A DNA stretch of 64,000 bases from an uncultured Collinsella sp. (GTDB lineage: Bacteria > Actinomycetota > Coriobacteriia > Coriobacteriales > Coriobacteriaceae): contig CALKBO010000029.1 of NCBI GenBank assembly GCA_937989875.1, positions 62,001 through 126,000 on the forward strand, written 5' to 3'. The position numbers were made by a program, and so were the translations under genes. Shown here in pieces: positions 26,609 through 35,264 of the stretch (the stretch's first letter is position 1; each line of letters starts with the position of its first letter). Below the pieces are notes generated by a model, which had not been told where the DNA came from, did no database searches, and worked only from the letters and a program-made list of their open reading frames with translations.

Positions 26609-28226
26609 GCTGCAGGTTTCTAACATTGCACTCATTCGTGAGGCGACGCTGGTGCCGAGTGCCGGCCTGACTGTCCTGACAGGCGAGACCGGCGCCGGCA
26701 AGACCGCGCTGCTCTCGGCCCTTAAGCTTATTTTGGGCGAGCGTGCGGATTCGTCGACGGTGCGCGAGGGCGAGGCGCTGGCGAGCGTCGAGGCACGCCT
26801 GTTTGACGGCCCGCACGACACGGAGGGCTTCACGGTCCAGCGCAGCCTTTCTGCCGAGGGCCGCAGCCGCGTGAGGATTGACGGCCGCATCGCCAGCGTG
26901 CGCGAGCTTTCGGAGTGCGTCGGCGTGATGATGGATCTGTGCGGTCAGCACGAGCACCAGCGCCTCCTCGACCCGGCGCATCACGTTGCCATGGTCGATG
27001 CCTGGGCGGGGCGCTCTGCGCTCGAGGCACTCGAGCACTACCGTACTTGCTTTAAAGCCTCGCGCGCGGCTGCCAAGGAGGTCCGTCGCGTTGAGGAGGC
27101 CTCGCGTGCGCAGGGGAGTCGTGTCGAGGAGGCGCGCTTTGCCCTCGAGCGCATCGGCGAGGTCGACCCTAAGCCGGGCGAGTATGAGGAACTCGAGGAA
27201 TTGCTGCCGCGCTCCGAACATGCCGAGGTACTGGTTGCCACAGCTAACGATGCCCATGCATCGCTTGCCGCCGAAGGGGGAGCGCTCGATGCCGTGAACA
27301 GCGCCGTGGCAGAGCTTTCCCGAATGGCTACCGTCGATCGCAAACTGGGCGACATTGCCGAGACGCTTTCGGATGCCTGCATCTCGCTTGAGGATTGTGC
27401 CAACGAGCTGCGCGCCTATCGCGATGGGGTCGCCTTCGATCCTCGCGAGCTCGCTCGCATGCGCGAGCGGTATTCCGACCTCAAGGGCCTGCTGCGTCAG
27501 TGGGGTCCGACCATGGACGATGTTTTTGCCATGCGTGATCGCTCGCAAGAGCTGCTTTCGCTGGTTGATGATGGCGATGAACAGATCAAAATGGCGCGTG
27601 AAGCGCTTGGCGCGGCGGAGCACGAACTGTTTGCTGCCGCCAAGGCGCTTAAGCGCGCTCGCAATACGGCGGCCCCGCGCTTCTGTCACGAGGTTGGCCG
27701 CCAGATGGCTCGCCTGGAGATGGGTAGTGCCGAGCTCGTCTGGGAGTCGCGCGATCTTCCCCGTGCTGAGTGGACGCCGGTTGGTCCTTCGAGTTACGAG
27801 CTGCTATACCGCAGCGGTGCCGGCTTGACGCCACGCCCCCTGCGCCGCATTGCGTCGGGCGGCGAGCTCAGCCGCGTCATGCTGGCAAGCAAGGTTGTCC
27901 TCGGTAACGCGGACGGTGTCGATACGCTGGTGTTTGACGAGGTCGATGCTGGTGTCGGTGGCTCCACGGCGCGTGCGCTCGCGGGCGTGCTGGCAGATCT
28001 CTCCGCTACGCATCAGGTGATTGTCGTAACCCACTTGGCGCAGGTCGCCGTCATGGCCGACAAGCATTATGTTGTCAGTAAGGAACCGGGCGATGTTCCC
28101 CAGACGCATTTGGACGAGGTGACCGGCGAAGCGCGTACCGCCGAGATCGCCCGCATGTTGAGCGGCGATCAGTCCGAGGCAAGCTTGGCCCACGCGAAGC
28201 AGATGCTCGAAGAAGCTCGAGGTTAG
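26598..28226 (+). CDS. recN: DNA repair protein RecN
   Basis: A 542-residue SMC-like ATPase for double-strand break repair. Walker A GETGAGKT lies at 29-36; long coiled-coil arms fill the middle; the signature SGGELSRVMLA and the Walker B FDEVDAGVGG follow near the C terminus. It ends the efp-recN run and converges with the rpiR gene. Confidence 0.95.
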   Translation: MIDELQVSNIALIREATLVPSAGLTVLTGETGAGKTALLSALKLILGERADSSTVREGEALASVEARLFDGPHDTEGFTVQRSLSAEGRSRVRIDGRIASVRELSECVGVMMDLCGQHEHQRLLDPAHHVAMVDAWAGRSALEALEHYRTCFKASRAAAKEVRRVEEASRAQGSRVEEARFALERIGEVDPKPGEYEELEELLPRSEHAEVLVATANDAHASLAAEGGALDAVNSAVAELSRMATVDRKLGDIAETLSDACISLEDCANELRAYRDGVAFDPRELARMRERYSDLKGLLRQWGPTMDDVFAMRDRSQELLSLVDDGDEQIKMAREALGAAEHELFAAAKALKRARNTAAPRFCHEVGRQMARLEMGSAELVWESRDLPRAEWTPVGPSSYELLYRSGAGLTPRPLRRIASGGELSRVMLASKVVLGNADGVDTLVFDEVDAGVGGSTARALAGVLADLSATHQVIVVTHLAQVAVMADKHYVVSKEPGDVPQTHLDEVTGEARTAEIARMLSGDQSEASLAHAKQMLEEARG

Positions 28227-28244
28227 GTCGTATCAGCGGTGTTG

Positions 28245-28277
28245 GTGGGACAAAATAGACTGAAATTTTTGTCCCAC
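28245..28277. terminator. Probable bidirectional terminator between recN and rpiR
   Basis: GTGGGACAAAAT pairs with ATTTTTGTCCCAC. A- and T-runs lie within the stem, so it can act on both strands. Confidence 0.7.
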
Positions 28278-28285
28278 TACGCGTT

Positions 28286-29143
28286 TTACTCAACGACCTT
28301 ATCCGGCTGGATGAGCTCCTCGTAGTAGCTGATATGCTCGCGAGCGTCTTCAATCTCGGGCAGCAGGAAGTTGTAGATGACTTCGATGATCATCGTGGCG
28401 CTGATCTTAGAGAACGCAAAGTCGCCCGTTGTCAGCAGCGCTTCGTGGTTGACGGTGTTAAAAGTGTAGTCTGCCAGGCGCGCGAGCGGGGATTTACTGT
28501 CGCTGCTGATGACGACTACGGTTGCGCCGCAGTTGCGAGCCGCTTTTGCCATGCGATTCAGTCGGCGCGATTTGCCGGAGTTTGAGATTAGCACGATGAC
28601 GTCACCCGGGCGCAACGTGAGCGCAAAGCCGATTGATGTCTCGCTAATGGTGCTCGCCATGCAGCGTAGGCCCAGCTGCGAAAACTTAAACGTCGCATCG
28701 AGCGCGACCGCGTTGGTATTGCCCACAGCCGCAAACTCAATAACCCCTGCATGCTTAAGGGCATGCACAACAGCCGCCAGCGTATCGTGGTCGATCCCGT
28801 CGATGGTCGCATTAAGCTCACTCACCTTGGCAGCCAAGATGTTCTTGAGGCTCTGCTCCATATTGTCGAGCGAGACCTCGTCGGTCAGGCCCTCGTTGCG
28901 CTGGCTTTCCAAATCCCTCGCCAACGAAAACTGAAAGCTGCGGAAGCTACCAAAGCCCAGCTTGCGGCAGAAGCGCGAAACGGTCGCCTCTGACGTGGCG
29001 GCGGCGCGCGAGAGCTGAGCTGCCGTGAGGCGCGGCGCCTCGGACTGGTGCTCCAATATATAGTCGACAATGCGCCGCTCGGACTCGCTGTATCCCTGAT
29101 GGGTGCTAATGAGGGAAAGTGCGCTCTTGCTACTATCGGTCAT
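28286..29143 (-). CDS. RpiR-family transcriptional regulator with SIS domain
   Basis: A 285-residue regulator: an N-terminal HTH_6 domain (residues about 1-80, with LTAAQLSRAAATSEATVSRF) and a C-terminal SIS sugar-phosphate-binding domain (ISNSGKSRRLNRMAKAARN). It diverges from fruA, so it most likely controls the fructose PTS genes in response to a sugar phosphate. The ATG at 29143 has AGGAG at ideal spacing; an upstream in-frame start at 29191 was rejected because it lies inside the promoter region. Confidence 0.88.
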   Translation of the reverse strand: MTDSSKSALSLISTHQGYSESERRIVDYILEHQSEAPRLTAAQLSRAAATSEATVSRFCRKLGFGSFRSFQFSLARDLESQRNEGLTDEVSLDNMEQSLKNILAAKVSELNATIDGIDHDTLAAVVHALKHAGVIEFAAVGNTNAVALDATFKFSQLGLRCMASTISETSIGFALTLRPGDVIVLISNSGKSRRLNRMAKAARNCGATVVVISSDSKSPLARLADYTFNTVNHEALLTTGDFAFSKISATMIIEVIYNFLLPEIEDAREHISYYEELIQPDKVVE

Positions 29144-29273
29144 GGATGGCTCCTGGTTGGCATGAAAATCTAACTTGATTTGCAATGCCATAGTATACGG
29201 GCATTTTCAATTACAAGATACACCTTGCCGTTTCAAGTGTTGATGGTAAACTTTCACTTACCGTTTACGGTTA

Positions 29274-29288
29274 TGAAAGAACCTTTCA
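29274..29288 (+). promoter_or_regulatory. Candidate RpiR operator upstream of fruA
   Basis: TGAAAGAACCTTTCA is a palindrome with 6-bp arms and a 3-base centre. Related half sites (CTTTCA at 29250-29256 and AGTGTTGATGG nearby) cluster in the 272-bp divergent gap. Binding by the divergent RpiR protein is inferred. Confidence 0.4.
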
Positions 29289-29415
29289 CCGGAGAATTGC
29301 ACCTTATCTCTTCTCACGCGGACGGTAGGTTGGTATCTTTCAAGTGTGGAAAAACGCGCATCGAAGCGCGTGTAGGGGAGCGCCCGCGGGCGCTGTACTC
29401 AAGAAGGAGGGACAC

Positions 29416-31419
29416 ATGGCTAAGTTTGACATCATCGCCGCGACCGGTTGCCCGACCGGCATTGCGCACACCTTCATGGCGAAGGAGGCGCTGGAGAAGG
29501 CAGCTGCCGAGCGAGGTCTGACCATTAAGGTCGAGACTCATGGCCAGGTCGGTGTCGAGAACGAGCTCACCAAGAGTGAGATCGCTGGTGCCAAGGCCGT
29601 CGTCGTCGCAGCCGATAAGGATGTCCAGGCTGAGCGTTTCGCCGGCAAGCCCATGGTTTCCGTTGGTGTTTCCAAGGCCCTGTCCGTTGAGGCCGCCGGT
29701 AAGCTGATTGACCGCGCGCTCGCCGCCAAGGGCGACAGCACGGTTGCAGCCGCTGCCGATGTCGAGGATGAGGTCGAGGAGAAGGAGTCCATCGGCCACG
29801 TCATCTACAAGCACCTCATGAACGGCGTCAGCCACATGCTGGTCTTCGTTGTTGCTGGTGGTGTTCTGACCGCTGTCTCGTTCCTGTGGGGCATTACGTC
29901 CTTCGATTCGACGGCGTCTGACTACAACAGCTTTGCTGCGATGCTCAAGATCATCGGCGGCATCGCCATGAACCTTATGGTTCCGGTGCTTTCCGCCTAC
30001 ATCGCCGAATCCATCGGCAAGCGCCCGGCGCTCGTCCCCGGCTTTGTTGCCGGTATGATCGCCATCCAGGGCCTGCCTGTTAACGCCGAGACCGGCATGA
30101 TCGATGCCGGTGGCGCCGGCGTGGGCTTCGGCTTCCTGGGCGGCATCGTCGGCGGCTTCCTTGCCGGCTATGTCATCTTGCTGCTCGAGAAGGTCTTTGC
30201 CGGTCTGCCCAAGAATCTGGACGGCCTCAAGGCTATCTTCCTGTACCCGCTGTTCTCGACGGCTATCGTCGGCCTGGTCATGCTCGGCATTTCCGGCCCC
30301 ATGGCTGCCATCAACACCGCCATGATGGACTTCCTCAAGGGCCTGTCCGCCTCTGGCGCCGTTGTCCTGGGTCTTGCCATTGGCTGCATGTGCGCCTTTG
30401 ACATGGGCGGCCCGGTCAACAAGGCTGCTTACGTCACCGGTACCGCTATGCTCACCGAGGCTCTGGCCGCCGGTGTTGGCACCGATACCTATAACTTCGG
30501 CACCAACTTCATGGCTGCCGTCTCCGCCGCCTGCATCGTTCCGCCGCTGATCACCACCTTTGCCGTCGTTGTCGGCAAGAAGTACTTCAGCCAGGAGGAT
30601 CACGACGCCGGTGTCGTCAACCTCATCCTTGGTTGCACCCACATCACCGAGGGCGCCATTCCGTTCATGACCAAGAACATCTGGCCCGTCATGCCCATCA
30701 TGATGCTCGGTTCCTCTATCGCTTCGATCCTGACCATTATGTTCAACGTTCACGATCCGGCGCCTCACGGTGGCTTCCTGGTCCTGCCCGTTGTCGAGAA
30801 CGGTCCGCTTTGGGTCCTCGCGATCCTCATCGGCGCTGTGGTCGGTGGCATCCTGTTCGTGGCCTTCAAGAAGTACGACTTCGAGAAGAACCAGAAGGCC
30901 GCTCCTGTAGCCAAGCCCGTTGAGGCCCCCAAGGCCGCTGCCGTCGAGGCCCCCAAGGCCGAGGCTGCTGACTTCGTGAAGGTCGAGAATGTCTTTGTCG
31001 CCGAGGACTTCGCTTCTCGTGACGAGGCTCTGAGCTTCGTTTCCAACCAGGCCGTCAAGGCCGGTATCGCAAGCGACGCCGACGCCGTGATGAACGCCTT
31101 CCTGGCCCGCGAGGCCGAGGGCACCACGGGCATGATGGAGGGCTTCGCCATCCCGCATGCCAAGTCCGATGCCATTACCGAGGCTGCCGTTATCGTCGTC
31201 AAGGACGAGTCCGGCGTGACCGGTTGGGATACCATGGACGGCGCTCCCGTCAACGTGGCTATCGCCCTGCTCATCCCCGGTGCCCAGGCCGGCACTACGC
31301 ACCTCAAGATCCTGTCCAAGGTCGCCGAGGCGCTCATGGACGAGGACTTCCGTGCCACCGTCAAGGGTTCCACCGACGCCGCCGAGATCGCCAAGACGAT
31401 TAACGCCCGTCTGGTCTAA
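29416..31419 (+). CDS. fruA: PTS fructose-type transporter subunit IIBCA
   Basis: A 667-residue fused permease that imports fructose (or a similar sugar) as the 1-phosphate. Order is EIIB (residues 1-100, Cys12 in ATGCPTGIAHT), EIIC (about 130-490, with GGPVNKAAY and HITEGAIPF motifs), an Ala/Pro/Lys linker, then EIIA (about 520-667, His581 in FAIPHAKSD). The IIBCA order is less usual than IIABC. AAGAAGGAGGG precedes the ATG. Probably controlled by the divergent RpiR. Confidence 0.93.
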   Translation: MAKFDIIAATGCPTGIAHTFMAKEALEKAAAERGLTIKVETHGQVGVENELTKSEIAGAKAVVVAADKDVQAERFAGKPMVSVGVSKALSVEAAGKLIDRALAAKGDSTVAAAADVEDEVEEKESIGHVIYKHLMNGVSHMLVFVVAGGVLTAVSFLWGITSFDSTASDYNSFAAMLKIIGGIAMNLMVPVLSAYIAESIGKRPALVPGFVAGMIAIQGLPVNAETGMIDAGGAGVGFGFLGGIVGGFLAGYVILLLEKVFAGLPKNLDGLKAIFLYPLFSTAIVGLVMLGISGPMAAINTAMMDFLKGLSASGAVVLGLAIGCMCAFDMGGPVNKAAYVTGTAMLTEALAAGVGTDTYNFGTNFMAAVSAACIVPPLITTFAVVVGKKYFSQEDHDAGVVNLILGCTHITEGAIPFMTKNIWPVMPIMMLGSSIASILTIMFNVHDPAPHGGFLVLPVVENGPLWVLAILIGAVVGGILFVAFKKYDFEKNQKAAPVAKPVEAPKAAAVEAPKAEAADFVKVENVFVAEDFASRDEALSFVSNQAVKAGIASDADAVMNAFLAREAEGTTGMMEGFAIPHAKSDAITEAAVIVVKDESGVTGWDTMDGAPVNVAIALLIPGAQAGTTHLKILSKVAEALMDEDFRATVKGSTDAAEIAKTINARLV

Positions 31420-31454
31420 TCCCGCAACACGCGAATAGCATCGCCCCCTGTAAT

Positions 31455-31491
31455 AAAGGCGGAGCCCCTCTCCAGGGTCTCCGCCTTTTTT
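31455..31491 (+). terminator. Intrinsic terminator after fruA
   Basis: AAAGGCGGAG pairs with CTCCGCCTTT across a 14-base loop, followed by T6. Confidence 0.88.
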
Positions 31492-31506
31492 CTATCCCTC
31501 CCATAA

Positions 31507-31571
31507 GTTGCGGTGAAATAAGGACTGTTTAAACGATTCAACCCCAAATTCAGTCCCTATTTCACCGCAAC
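31507..31571. repeat. Palindromic repeat, copy A
   Basis: GTTGCGGTGAAATAAGGACTG and its inverse at 31551-31571 form arms of 21 bp with one mismatch and a 23-base centre. The same arms recur at 40302-40371, and a single arm at 42034-42050. Confidence 0.85.
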
Positions 31572-31678
31572 CTATAAAAGGGTATAGAGGGGGCTACCTA
31601 TCGAGCCTTTGTTGCGAACAGTTCATCAGCCAGAATTCCGTTCGCACGATATTACTTTGGACCTACTGGGTTTCCGCA
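31572..31678. other. Spacer between repeat A and the long inverted repeat
   Basis: No gene is seen. It is part of the 548-bp gene-free gap between fruA and ptsH, which otherwise holds the terminator, repeat copy A and the 42-bp inverted repeat. Confidence 0.4.
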
Positions 31679-31830
31679 GCTTGCTCGCCCACAGGGGCCC
31701 GTGCGCGGCCTGTGAGATTTATCGCGAGTTCCGCACGAGCCGAAGAGCACTTAATGTGCTCTTCGTGCGAGCAGGACTGTAGAGCAGGAAATCTCACAGG
31801 CCGCGCACGGGCCCCTGTGGGCGAGCAAGC
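31679..31830. repeat. Long perfect inverted repeat (42-bp arms)
   Basis: Bases 31679-31720 are the exact reverse complement of 31789-31830. The 68-base centre contains a second hairpin (GAAGAGCAC with GTGCTCTTC at 31742-31763, extended by CGCAC/GTGCG). The structure could fold as a long cruciform or, when transcribed, as one long hairpin. No protein or family was recognised for it. It lies between fruA and ptsH. Confidence 0.95.
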
Positions 31831-31967
31831 GGACGACAAACACATCTGTCCAATAATTCGTCTGAAACATAATGAAAAACCGTTTGATGTGAGTTAATAT
31901 AAACAACGTCGTGAATCTGACTCCTGCCACATGTATGACAGGGGTTAAACACAAAAAGGAGTCAACT
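31831..31967 (+). promoter_or_regulatory. Probable promoter region of ptsH
   Basis: The stretch is A+T-rich, in contrast to its surroundings, with TAATAT at 31895-31900 as a candidate -10 but no clear -35. AAAAAGGAG at 31954-31962 is the ribosome site. Confidence 0.4.
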
Positions 31968-32231
31968 ATGGTTTCTGAGAAGGCTACCCTCGTTAATCCT
32001 CAGGGTCTGCACATGCGTCCGGCTGGTCTGTTCGCCTCCACCATGGGCAAGTACGCCTGTGACGTGACGGTCGTTACCCCCGAGAAGGAGGTTAACGGCA
32101 AGTCCCCGATGGCACTTATGGCTGCTGGTATCCCCTGCGGTACCGAGGTCGAGGTCAAGTGCGACGGCGCTGACGAGGCCGAGGCTCTGGCTGCTGCCAT
32201 CGAGCTCATCAAGAGCGGTCTTGGCGAGTAG
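31968..32231 (+). CDS. ptsH: Phosphocarrier protein HPr
   Basis: An 87-residue HPr carrying phosphate from Enzyme I to the EIIA domain. His15 lies in NPQGLHMRPAG and Ser46 in NGKSPMALM, so the regulatory serine seen in Gram-positive HPr is present; no HPr kinase gene is in view. AAAAAGGAG precedes the ATG. A terminator separates it from ptsI. Confidence 0.95.
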   Translation: MVSEKATLVNPQGLHMRPAGLFASTMGKYACDVTVVTPEKEVNGKSPMALMAAGIPCGTEVEVKCDGADEAEALAAAIELIKSGLGE

Positions 32232-32276
32232 AACTCAAACGGGTCGCATGTTGAACAACTAAGTTCATATTTGGGG

Positions 32277-32312
32277 GCGCAGTGACCTGTTGTAAGGTAG
32301 CTGCGCTCTTTT
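32277..32312 (+). terminator. Terminator between ptsH and ptsI
   Basis: GCGCAG-TG-ACCT pairs with AGGT-AG-CTGCGC, followed by TCTTTT. The internal mismatch suggests partial termination, which would favour HPr over Enzyme I. Confidence 0.7.
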
Positions 32313-32358
32313 GTCATGGATATGGCAAAACGCTTTATCACATGACACGGAGAGAGGA

Positions 32359-34068
32359 ATGGGAATGTATCAGGGAGTCAACGCTTCCGAGGGCATCGGT
32401 ATCGGCACCGTCATGGTCGCCGTCGATCCCGACTTGACGTTTGAGCCGCACGAGGTTGCCGATTCGGCAGCAGAGAAGGAGCGCTATCAGTCCGCTCTTT
32501 CGGTCTTCTGCGAGAAGACCCAGGCTCAGGCCGACCACATGAAGGAGACGGTGGGCGAGGCCGAGGCCGAGATCATGAGCGGACACATTGTCCTGGCTCA
32601 GGACCCGGGGATGACCGACGCCATCAACGCCGCCATTGACGGCGGTACCTGCGCCGAGCAGGCGCTCATGGACACCTCGACCATGTTCGAGAACATGTTC
32701 CTGTCCATGGACGACGAGATGTTCCGTCTGCGTGCGGCCGACATCGCCGACATCCGCACCGGTATTCTGGCTGAGCTGCTGGGCAAGGAGGTCGTCGACC
32801 TCTCCGTCCTGCCCGAGAACACTGTCGTTGTCGTGCACGACCTCACGCCGTCCATGACCGCCACGATCGATAAGGCCCACGTTGCCGGTATCGTCACCGA
32901 GACCGGTGGCCGCACGTCGCACTCCGCGATCATTGCGCGCGCCCTCGAGATCCCGGCTGTCCTTTCGGTTTCCAACAGCTGCACCGCTCTGCGCAACGGT
33001 ATGACCGTTGTCGTCGACGGTGGCAAGGGTATCGTCGAGGCCGATCCCGACGAGGAGACGCTCGCTGCCTACACCGCCAAGGCCGAGGCCTTCGCTGCCG
33101 AGAAGGCAGCCCTCGAGGCCTTCCGTGGCAAGCCGTCCGTGACTGCCGATGGCATCAAGAAGATCATCGCCTGCAACATCGGTAACCCCGATGACGTGCC
33201 CAACGCGCTCGATCACGACGCCGAGGCCATCGGTCTGTTCCGCTCCGAGTTCCTGTTCATGGACTCTGCTGAGCTTCCTTCCGAGGAGGAGCAGTTCAAC
33301 GCCTACCGTAAGGTCGCCAGCGCGCTCAAGGGTGCTCCGGTCATCATCCGCACGCTCGATGTGGGTGGCGACAAGGAGATTCCGTATCTGCACATGGTCA
33401 AGGAAGATAACCCCTTCATGGGCTTCCGCGCCGTGCGTTACTGCCTGGCCAATCCCGACCAGTACAAGGTCCAGCTCCGCGCTCTGCTGCGCGCTAGCGC
33501 CTTCGGTGACGTCAAGATCATGATCCCGCTCGTCACCTGCGTCGAGGAGGTCTTGGCTGTCAAGGAGCTCGTCGAGCAGTGCAAGGCCGAGCTGACCGAA
33601 GAGGGTCGCAAGTTCAACGAGAACATCGAGGTCGGCATTATGGTTGAGACGCCCGCCGCTTCGCTGCTCGCAGACCGTCTTGCCGAGGTCGCCGACTTCT
33701 TCTCCATCGGCACCAACGACCTGATCGGCTACACCATGTGCGCCGACCGTGGCAACGACACCATCTCCAACCTGTACCAGGTGTACTATCCCGCCGTGCT
33801 CCGCTCGCTCAAGAACATCATCGAGAGCGGCGTGAAGGCCGGCATCATGGTCGGTATGTGCGGCGAGGCCGCTGCCGATCCGCTGCTCGAGCCGCTGCTG
33901 ATCAGCTGGGGCCTGGAGGAGTTCTCGATGAGCGCTCCGTCGATCCTGCGCGCCCGCAAGACCATCAGCCAGTGGACCAAGGCCGAGTGCGACGAGCTCG
34001 CCGAGAAGGCGCTCGCCTGCAACACCGCCGCCGAGGTCAAGGCACTGCTCGAGTCCGCAGCTCGCTAA
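32359..34068 (+). CDS. ptsI: PTS Enzyme I (phosphoenolpyruvate-protein phosphotransferase)
   Basis: A 569-residue enzyme that starts the PTS phosphate relay from phosphoenolpyruvate. The active His188 lies in GGRTSHSAIIARA; the PEP-binding barrel shows LDVGGDKEIPYL, IGTNDLIGYTM and GMCGEAAADP. Start is ATG 32359, with ATG 32365 as alternative; both use the GGAGAGAGG stretch. It sits between ptsH and two fruK genes. Confidence 0.95.
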   Translation: MGMYQGVNASEGIGIGTVMVAVDPDLTFEPHEVADSAAEKERYQSALSVFCEKTQAQADHMKETVGEAEAEIMSGHIVLAQDPGMTDAINAAIDGGTCAEQALMDTSTMFENMFLSMDDEMFRLRAADIADIRTGILAELLGKEVVDLSVLPENTVVVVHDLTPSMTATIDKAHVAGIVTETGGRTSHSAIIARALEIPAVLSVSNSCTALRNGMTVVVDGGKGIVEADPDEETLAAYTAKAEAFAAEKAALEAFRGKPSVTADGIKKIIACNIGNPDDVPNALDHDAEAIGLFRSEFLFMDSAELPSEEEQFNAYRKVASALKGAPVIIRTLDVGGDKEIPYLHMVKEDNPFMGFRAVRYCLANPDQYKVQLRALLRASAFGDVKIMIPLVTCVEEVLAVKELVEQCKAELTEEGRKFNENIEVGIMVETPAASLLADRLAEVADFFSIGTNDLIGYTMCADRGNDTISNLYQVYYPAVLRSLKNIIESGVKAGIMVGMCGEAAADPLLEPLLISWGLEEFSMSAPSILRARKTISQWTKAECDELAEKALACNTAAEVKALLESAAR

Positions 34069-34142
34069 TTTGGTATCAGAGGTAACCGCGTGGTTGGAAT
34101 GGGCCGGCCACGCGGCCCTCACATATACAGGGGGTACTGTAA

Positions 34143-35075
34143 ATGTTCTACACGCTAACCGCTAACCCGGCTGTCGACATGACGGTTTCGAGCTCTCCGC
34201 TCGAGCCCGACGAGAACGTCCGCACCGGCTCGGCCAGCTACACGGCTAACGGCAAGGGCCTCGACGTGTCCTTCGCCTTTAAGAAGATGGGCGTCGACAC
34301 CGTCGCGCTCGGCTTCTTCGCTGGCTTCACGGGTAAGTTTATCGTCGAGGAAGTCATGAACCTGGGCTGCCTGTGCCGCCCGGTCTGGACCGACGGTATC
34401 ACGCGCATCAACACCTACGTCAACGATGGCCAGCACGAGTACGGCATCCTGAACCCTGGCGCTCCTATTACGCCGCAGCACCAGGAGGAGCTCTACAACA
34501 TCCTGGACACCGCGGGCGATCTTGAGTGCCTGATCGTCTCCGGCTCCGTGCCTCCCAAAGCTACGCCTGACTTCCTGGCTAAGGTCATGGAGCACGCTCA
34601 GGCCCGTGGCGCCGACGTCGTCCTGGACCTGTCCTCCGACAAGCTCAAGGAGCTCGCTCACAAGAAGCCGCTGCTCATCAAGCCGAACCATCACGAGATG
34701 AAGGCCATCTTCGGCGTGCCGGTTGACACCGACGACGAGGTCCGCGTTGCCATGAAGATGGCTCACGACGCCGGCGTTCAGAACGTGCTGCTCACCCGTG
34801 GTAGCCGCGGCGACGCTTACTTCTCCAACGGCGAGGACATCTGGTACGCCAAGCGTGAGTTCAACATCAAGCTGGTTTCTTCCGTCTGCGCCGGCGACTG
34901 CACCCTCGCTGCGTTCCTGCACAAGTGGTACAGGGATCGCGACAACGTCGAGGAGGCCATGAAGCTCGCTATGGCCACCGGCGCCAACGTTGCCGAGTCT
35001 GTCGGTATTGGCGACTTTGGTCACGTCGATGAGTACAGCAAGCGCGTTGCTGTCCGCAAGCTCGATCGTCAGTAA
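34143..35075 (+). CDS. fruK: 1-phosphofructokinase, first copy (PfkB family)
   Basis: A 310-residue PfkB sugar kinase that would phosphorylate fructose 1-phosphate made by fruA. It opens with LTANPAVDMTV, has the GKGLDVS substrate loop and SGSVPP, and the catalytic Asp252 in CAGDCTLAAF. It follows ptsI by 74 bases and is closed by a terminator. A second gene of identical length follows; the assignment of one or both to tagatose- or fructose-phosphate is inferred from the PTS context. Confidence 0.85.
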   Translation: MFYTLTANPAVDMTVSSSPLEPDENVRTGSASYTANGKGLDVSFAFKKMGVDTVALGFFAGFTGKFIVEEVMNLGCLCRPVWTDGITRINTYVNDGQHEYGILNPGAPITPQHQEELYNILDTAGDLECLIVSGSVPPKATPDFLAKVMEHAQARGADVVLDLSSDKLKELAHKKPLLIKPNHHEMKAIFGVPVDTDDEVRVAMKMAHDAGVQNVLLTRGSRGDAYFSNGEDIWYAKREFNIKLVSSVCAGDCTLAAFLHKWYRDRDNVEEAMKLAMATGANVAESVGIGDFGHVDEYSKRVAVRKLDRQ

Positions 35076-35102
35076 TCGAAACGCGACATATTCGTGCGCA
35101 TG

Positions 35103-35135
35103 CGGCGCCCCGGTTTCGGCCGGGGCGCCTTTTTT
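35103..35135 (+). terminator. Intrinsic terminator between the two fruK genes
   Basis: GGCGCCCCGG pairs with CCGGGGCGCC around a 6-base loop, followed by T6. Confidence 0.9.
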
Positions 35136-35264
35136 GTTCCGCCATGGGGGAGACGTGTCCTGCCGTACTTCATCGCTTCCACACCGTTCACCGAGTTGTC
35201 CTAGCCTTTTGTCTATGCGTGGAATATACTTTCATTAACACGTTGCTTCGTGAAAGGAACATTC

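Noticed and set aside
11619..28277. The motif ATTTTGTCCCAC seen at 11619-11631 and in the stem at 28245-28277 as a regulatory site
   Set aside because: Only one is in a palindrome, and the two contexts differ; too short and too few to support a family.
31663..31897. Small open frames across the long inverted repeat
   Set aside because: Both strands give mirror-image frames made by the palindrome itself; no ribosome site and no protein-like pattern.
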